Assembly (NCBI RefSeq): GCF_009498235.1
Contig: NZ_CP044205.1
Span: forward strand, 677,716 to 741,715
Origin: Candidatus Methylospira mobilis
GTDB taxonomy: Bacteria; Pseudomonadota; Gammaproteobacteria; Methylococcales; Methylococcaceae
Reading direction: 5' to 3'
Length of the DNA stretch: 64,000 nt
The notes under the pieces are model-generated. The model saw only the letters and a program-made list of their open reading frames with translations, searched no databases and was not told where the DNA came from. Within the stretch, counting starts at the first letter, position 1; the number at the start of each line of letters is the position of its first letter. The position numbers and the translations under genes are program-made. Shown here piece by piece: positions 60,375-64,000 of the stretch.

Positions 60375-60620
60375 ATGGCTGACGAAGAGCCGGTAATAGC
60401 GCAAAAAGCCCCATACGCCGTGGCGGTCGAGACCGGGAAAAGTTATTGGTATTGTACCTGTGGAAAAACGGAATCCCAGCCTTTTTGCGACGGAGCGCAT
60501 AAAGGCACGGGTTTCAGGCCTGTCGAGTACAAGGCGGAACAGGATGAAGTCGTATATTTCTGCGGCTGCCGCCAAAGCGCCAACGGCGTGACCTGTGATG
60601 GGGCCCACGGCTCGCTTTAG
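60375..60620 (+). CDS. Double CDGSH iron-sulfur protein
   Basis: 81-residue small Fe-S protein. Two CDGSH-like sites: CTCGKTESQPFCDGAH and CGCRQSANGVTCDGAH; each can hold a 2Fe-2S cluster with three Cys and one His. In the second site the usual proline is replaced. The ATG at 60375 is nine bases after GAGG, whereas the in-frame ATG at 60366 directly abuts it, so the later start is preferred. Homologues are small bacterial MitoNEET-like proteins of unsure role in redox or iron handling. Followed by a hairpin at 60630-60664. Confidence 0.9.
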   Translation: MADEEPVIAQKAPYAVAVETGKSYWYCTCGKTESQPFCDGAHKGTGFRPVEYKAEQDEVVYFCGCRQSANGVTCDGAHGSL

Positions 60621-60629
60621 CGAAAGCTT

Positions 60630-60664
60630 CCCCACTCGCCCCGGACTTTGTCCGGAGGTGTGGG
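60630..60664 (+). terminator. Hairpin after the CDGSH gene
   Basis: Nested pairing CCCACTCGCC...GGTGTGGG around CCGGAC-TTT-GTCCGG. It lies ten bases after the stop codon and 26 bases before the next gene. No T-run follows, so it could be a processing or stability hairpin between two genes of one transcript. Confidence 0.45.
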
Positions 60665-60690
60665 AGCTGTCATGAATCCAGGATATTGAC

Positions 60691-61500
60691 ATGGATATGT
60701 ATTGGGTTTACGAGTTGCACAGCTGGCAGTTCGGTGTATTGACGGTCGGCCTTCTGGTTTCGGTTTCTTTAAGCGCCTTCGTACTCACCCGCAGCTGGAT
60801 ACGGAGCAGTTTCCGCCTGTCGGACGCGACCAACGAGCCGGTCAGCGGTTTTTTTTCCGGCGTCGGCGTTTTTTATGGGCTGCTGCTGGGACAGGTTGCC
60901 GTTACCGCGTGGCAAAATGTCGATAACGCGGACGCGCTCATATCGCGGGAAGCGACTGAGGCCGATACCTTCTATCGTAATATCAGCGTGATGCCGGAGC
61001 CGTATAAAACACGTCTTCAGGATGGCGTGCGTGATTATTTGCACTATATGGTGGAGGTGGTCTGGCCGGCGCATCAGCATGGCGACAGTTCAACGGAAGC
61101 TACCGTTATCATCACGCGCATGCACAAGGTATTGTCGTCGTTTGCGCCCGGCAACGAAGGTGAAAAGATCATTTTTGCCGCGGCTTACATGTCGTTTAAC
61201 AAATTTCTCGAGGCGCGGCATTTGCGCATCGATTCCGTCAGAGGCAGTTTGCCCACCGAATTATGGGTCGTGGTTATCCTGGGTGGGGTACTGAACATCG
61301 GCGTTACCTTTTTCTTCCACATGCGCGACAGAAAGGCCCATTATTTTCTCACCGGGGCGCTCGCGGTATTTGTCGGCCTGATGATTTTTCTGGTTGCCAC
61401 CATGGACGACCCGTTTCGCGGCCCTAACGGCGTGAGCCCCGAGTCGTATCAACGGGTGTTGTCCAATCTCGACAAGCTGGACCCTGCGTTTCTTAACTGA
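60691..61500 (+). CDS. DUF4239 (bestrophin-like) membrane protein
   Basis: 269-residue protein with two N-terminal and two C-terminal hydrophobic spans (WQFGVLTVGLLVSVSLSAF; GFFSGVGVFYGLLLGQVAVTAW; VVVILGGVLNIGVTFFF; LTGALAVFVGLMIFLVATM). The large middle loop contains the DNADALISREATEADTFYRN pattern characteristic of DUF4239. Function is unknown; a distant likeness to bestrophin channels is suspected for the family. It may be in one transcript with the CDGSH gene. Confidence 0.8.
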   Translation: MDMYWVYELHSWQFGVLTVGLLVSVSLSAFVLTRSWIRSSFRLSDATNEPVSGFFSGVGVFYGLLLGQVAVTAWQNVDNADALISREATEADTFYRNISVMPEPYKTRLQDGVRDYLHYMVEVVWPAHQHGDSSTEATVIITRMHKVLSSFAPGNEGEKIIFAAAYMSFNKFLEARHLRIDSVRGSLPTELWVVVILGGVLNIGVTFFFHMRDRKAHYFLTGALAVFVGLMIFLVATMDDPFRGPNGVSPESYQRVLSNLDKLDPAFLN

Positions 61501-61711
61501 GCTTTTAATTGTGTCATATGCCATAGCCGCTGTGTGATTTAACTCGGTAAGCGACCTGAGTTGGCTACGCGTATATTCTGTCCGGTTCGCTGCGGCCGCG
61601 AGTTTCATTGGTTGGCATCGTTTGTGTATAGGTCAGTGGGCCTCATCCTGTGTGTCTTGCCTCGCTTACACCGCAGAAGCTATACAACCTATCCAAAAAC
61701 GGAAGCCTTCG

Positions 61712-63154
61712 ATGATCAACTTCGTATTTATCAAGCCGCGCAGCGGAGGCGTAATCGGCCTTCTTGTTGTTGTATCACTCTTGGCGCTGTTTACCCCCCA
61801 AGGCGCGTGGGCAACTACGGCATTTGCGCGCCAGACAGGCGAGCCCTGTGCAGCTTGCCATATGCAGGGATATGGCCCGTGGCTGACACAGTATGGGCAA
61901 AAATTCAAGTTGGACGGTTATGTTGCTGGACATGCCAGCAAGCTGCCCGATGCGTTGAACCCATTCGCGCTCGAGCTGGTTGGTTCCGTTACCAATACCC
62001 AGCAGAATGTTCCGGGCGCCGCTTATTATTCCAACAACAAGGGGGAGTCATCGGCCAACAACAACGTTGTTAATGACTGGGACGCGCTTTACTACACCGG
62101 TCGAGTATGGGATAAGGTGGGTGCCTATCTGCAGCTCAATTTCAGTCCTCAGGTGGGCCGTTCGATCAGCCTGGCGATGGCCGATATCCGTTACGCCGAT
62201 CACTTAACTTTTGACGGCAATAATGTGACTTACGGCATCACGGCCAATAATTCGCCGACCATGTCAGACTTCTGGATGACCTCTTATGCATGGATGTACC
62301 CGTACACAACTTCGTCTGCGACGGTTAAATCAGCAGCTCAGCCCTGGCTGATGGCGCTGATGGGAGGCGCCAATACTGCCGGTTCGACCGCGTATGCCAT
62401 GATCAACAACCATATCTACCTGGAAGCCGGCGGCTATACCTCCCAGTCGCAGCAAATGGCTCAAGGTTTGGGAGTCTGGAATGGCGGATCCCAGGGGCAA
62501 GGGCCGCAAAGCGGGCTGATCAATGGTGGCGCGCCTTATTGGCGAGTGTTCCTGCAGCATAGCACCGGCCCGCATACGATGATGATCGGTACCTACGGTC
62601 TACAGGCTAACGTATCTCCGCTATACAACCAGTTAAACGGCACCAACTCTTACGTGGAGTACAACGTCGACGCCAACTACTCGTTTATGTTGGACGACGA
62701 CAACATGTTCATGGCGATGTTTAAATACACACGCGACAACATGAGCATGTCGGCGAGCCAGGCAGCTGGGTACTCTTCAAACTCCAGCAATCATCTCAAC
62801 AGCACGATGCTGATGGGCATGTGGACTTATAAGCAAACCTATAATTTAACGTTTGGCTGGAACTACATGAGCGGCAGCGCCGATATGATGCTTTATAACG
62901 GAAACGGAGGGGGCGTTAACCCCATTACCGGCACGGCAAACGGGTCGCCCAATACCAATTCCTTTCTGGTTGAGCTGGACTATATCCCGTTCGGCAAAGG
63001 TACGTTTGTCAGCGATCCTTATGTCAATCTGAGGTTGTCGCTGCAATACTGGGCCTATACACAGTTTAATGGCTCTTCCAATAACTATGATGGCAATGGG
63101 CGTAGTGCTGAAGCTAACAACACGCTTTACTTTGTCGGTAACCTGATGTTTTAG
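61712..63154 (+). CDS. Outer-membrane monoheme cytochrome-porin fusion (Cyc2-like)
   Basis: 480 residues. A Sec signal (VIGLLVVVSLLALFTPQGAWA) leads into AFARQTGEPCAACHMQGYG, one covalent c-type heme (CAACH), then YGQKFKLDGY and about 400 residues of alternating, Tyr/Asn/Ser-rich strands ending in NTLYFVGNLMF with a terminal Phe, as in an outer-membrane beta-barrel. The architecture, heme first and porin after, is that of Cyc2-type iron oxidases of Acidithiobacillus and Gallionellales, including the ARQTG-x-x-C-x-x-C-H start. It starts at 61712 after GGAAGCC. It is followed by two soluble or anchored cytochrome genes, which supports electron transfer across the envelope. Iron as electron donor is inference. 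Confidence 0.78.
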   Translation: MINFVFIKPRSGGVIGLLVVVSLLALFTPQGAWATTAFARQTGEPCAACHMQGYGPWLTQYGQKFKLDGYVAGHASKLPDALNPFALELVGSVTNTQQNVPGAAYYSNNKGESSANNNVVNDWDALYYTGRVWDKVGAYLQLNFSPQVGRSISLAMADIRYADHLTFDGNNVTYGITANNSPTMSDFWMTSYAWMYPYTTSSATVKSAAQPWLMALMGGANTAGSTAYAMINNHIYLEAGGYTSQSQQMAQGLGVWNGGSQGQGPQSGLINGGAPYWRVFLQHSTGPHTMMIGTYGLQANVSPLYNQLNGTNSYVEYNVDANYSFMLDDDNMFMAMFKYTRDNMSMSASQAAGYSSNSSNHLNSTMLMGMWTYKQTYNLTFGWNYMSGSADMMLYNGNGGGVNPITGTANGSPNTNSFLVELDYIPFGKGTFVSDPYVNLRLSLQYWAYTQFNGSSNNYDGNGRSAEANNTLYFVGNLMF

Positions 63155-63161
63155 ATGTAAT

Positions 63162-63590
63162 ATGACTAATAAGCACAAACTACCAAATTCAACAGTAAAG
63201 GTTGTCATATCGCTGATCTTCCTCTCGCTACCTGCTTTTTGCACGAGCGCTGGTGAGATGAGCGGAATGTCGGGGATGGATCATGAATCCATGGGGCTTT
63301 TCAATATGGATATGGGCATGGGCATGCATATGGAAGGAGATATTGCCCGTGGTGAGCATGTAGCCATTTCGACATGCGCAGCCTGTCATGGTAGATATGG
63401 CATCAGCTCCTCCGATACCATTCCTAACCTGGCGGGGCAGCAGGCCATGTACTTATACGGTGCATTGACGGCTTATCGCGACAAGGTACGTCATGTGCAG
63501 GTTATGACCGATGTTGCTTCGAAATTAAGCGAACGGGATATTGCCGATGTCACTGCATACTATGCCCATCTTCCAGACCGTAAATGGTAA
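63162..63590 (+). CDS. Periplasmic c-type cytochrome with methionine-rich lead
   Basis: 142 residues: signal peptide (VVISLIFLSLPAFCTSA), a stretch MSGMSGMDHESMG followed by NMDMGMGMHM (about 33-56; eleven Met), and a single cytochrome c domain with CAACHGRYG and the axial Met in VQVMTDVASK. The domain resembles one half of cytochrome c4 or c553. The Met-rich segment is unusual and might bind copper or act as a soft-metal buffer. It starts seven bases after the fusion-cytochrome gene and is in one operon with it. Confidence 0.88.
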   Translation: MTNKHKLPNSTVKVVISLIFLSLPAFCTSAGEMSGMSGMDHESMGLFNMDMGMGMHMEGDIARGEHVAISTCAACHGRYGISSSDTIPNLAGQQAMYLYGALTAYRDKVRHVQVMTDVASKLSERDIADVTAYYAHLPDRKW

Positions 63591-63612
63591 TTTGACAGCC
63601 GGGAAAAACGCC

Positions 63613-63957
63613 ATGACTCATGCTTTGATTGTTGTTGTATTAAATGTTTTTCTGGTCGGTTTATCAGGGTGTTCTGTGTTTGAAAAGCAAGCAGCGGCTG
63701 ACACGCCTGCTGCTGCTGTTGATAGAACAGCTTATTATCTTTGCGGCGGGTGTCATGGGCCAGAAAATATCCGGGTCGAAACCATGACCCCCAATCTCTT
63801 CGGCCAGAAAAAGGGGTATCTTGCCGCCAAACTTCGCGATTACCGGGATAAACAGCGCGTCAATCCGTTTATGAATGGCATCGCGGAAGGGTTGAGCGAT
63901 CATGATATTGATAATCTGGCTGCTTATTTTTCTAGTTCCGGTAGCACGTCAAAATAA
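63613..63957 (+). CDS. Lipoprotein c-type cytochrome
   Basis: 114 residues. The start is at 63613 after GGGAAAAACG; signal ALIVVVLNVFLVGLSGC ends in a lipobox (LSGC), so Cys is probably lipidated and the protein anchored. The single heme site is CGGCHGPE and the axial ligand probably the Met in NPFMNGIAEGL. Like its neighbour it has a cytochrome c553/c4-half fold (LAAKLRDYRDKQR, DHDIDNLAAYF). It lies 22 bases after the previous gene and ends 43 bases before the window end, so the operon may continue. Confidence 0.9.
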   Translation: MTHALIVVVLNVFLVGLSGCSVFEKQAAADTPAAAVDRTAYYLCGGCHGPENIRVETMTPNLFGQKKGYLAAKLRDYRDKQRVNPFMNGIAEGLSDHDIDNLAAYFSSSGSTSK

Positions 63958-64000
63958 TTTTTCCGAGTCTTTCTTTGATTCGTTGGTGAGGAGCGGCATG

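Overview
The window looks like the chromosome of a gammaproteobacterial methylotroph, most likely a type I methanotroph of the order Methylococcales. Two things point there. One is a beta-ribofuranosylaminobenzene 5'-phosphate synthase, the first committed enzyme of tetrahydromethanopterin synthesis. The other is a pyrophosphate-dependent phosphofructokinase directly followed by a membrane pyrophosphatase homologue, a pairing known from Methylococcus and relatives. SpeD, ClpB, PhoBR, OmpA and the RND pumps are all of gammaproteobacterial type. No methane or methanol oxidation gene is in view, so the assignment is an inference. I see no rRNA, tRNA or CRISPR array.

Region by region: (1) 169-5701, metabolism: speD, the RFAP synthase gene on the opposite strand, pfp, and an H+-pyrophosphatase homologue whose catalytic aspartates are largely replaced. 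(2) 6012-18204, an orphan type VI secretion tip island: three vgrG genes, a 1068-residue DUF2169/pentapeptide-repeat protein, a DUF4150 PAAR-like protein and a second pentapeptide protein, with no T6SS structural genes. The first two vgrG genes share almost identical blocks around a diverged middle and carry unrelated tails. (3) 18575-22153, mixed genes: Uma2 nuclease-like protein, an orphan hypE, a membrane acyltransferase and two small proteins. (4) 22234-26614, an arsenic operon arsR-(truncated arsC)-arsD-arsA-arsC-acr3. (5) 26754-36945, a methyltransferase, then a defence island on the minus strand: DUF3037 protein, a type I restriction-modification system (hsdR, hsdM, hsdS), a HepT-MntA toxin-antitoxin pair directly upstream of hsdS, and an IS3-family element that landed inside a dispersed repeat between hsdM and mntA. 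(6) 37040-43396, a czcCBA heavy-metal efflux operon with a DUF3240 gene at its end and a small histidine-containing secreted or anchored protein gene upstream. (7) 43571-49571, ompA-like gene, phoR, phoB, clpB. (8) 49739-53424, a HicAB-like pair, a VanX-type dipeptidase, about 1 kb without a clear gene, and an AraC regulator. (9) 53693-60260, an SbmA/YddA-like ABC protein with a degenerate ATPase domain, a phosphomannomutase and an RND multidrug pump subunit without partners. (10) 60375-63957, a double CDGSH protein, a DUF4239 membrane protein, and a three-gene cytochrome cluster led by an outer-membrane cytochrome-porin fusion of Cyc2-like architecture.

The most interesting points are the two enzyme families that keep a full-length reading frame but have lost catalytic residues (the pyrophosphatase in the pfp operon and the ABC ATPase), the Cyc2-like cytochrome cluster, the T6SS island with its two pentapeptide proteins and recombining vgrG genes, and the toxin-antitoxin pair embedded in the type I restriction locus. 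Family names come from recognising motifs by eye; no database search was run.
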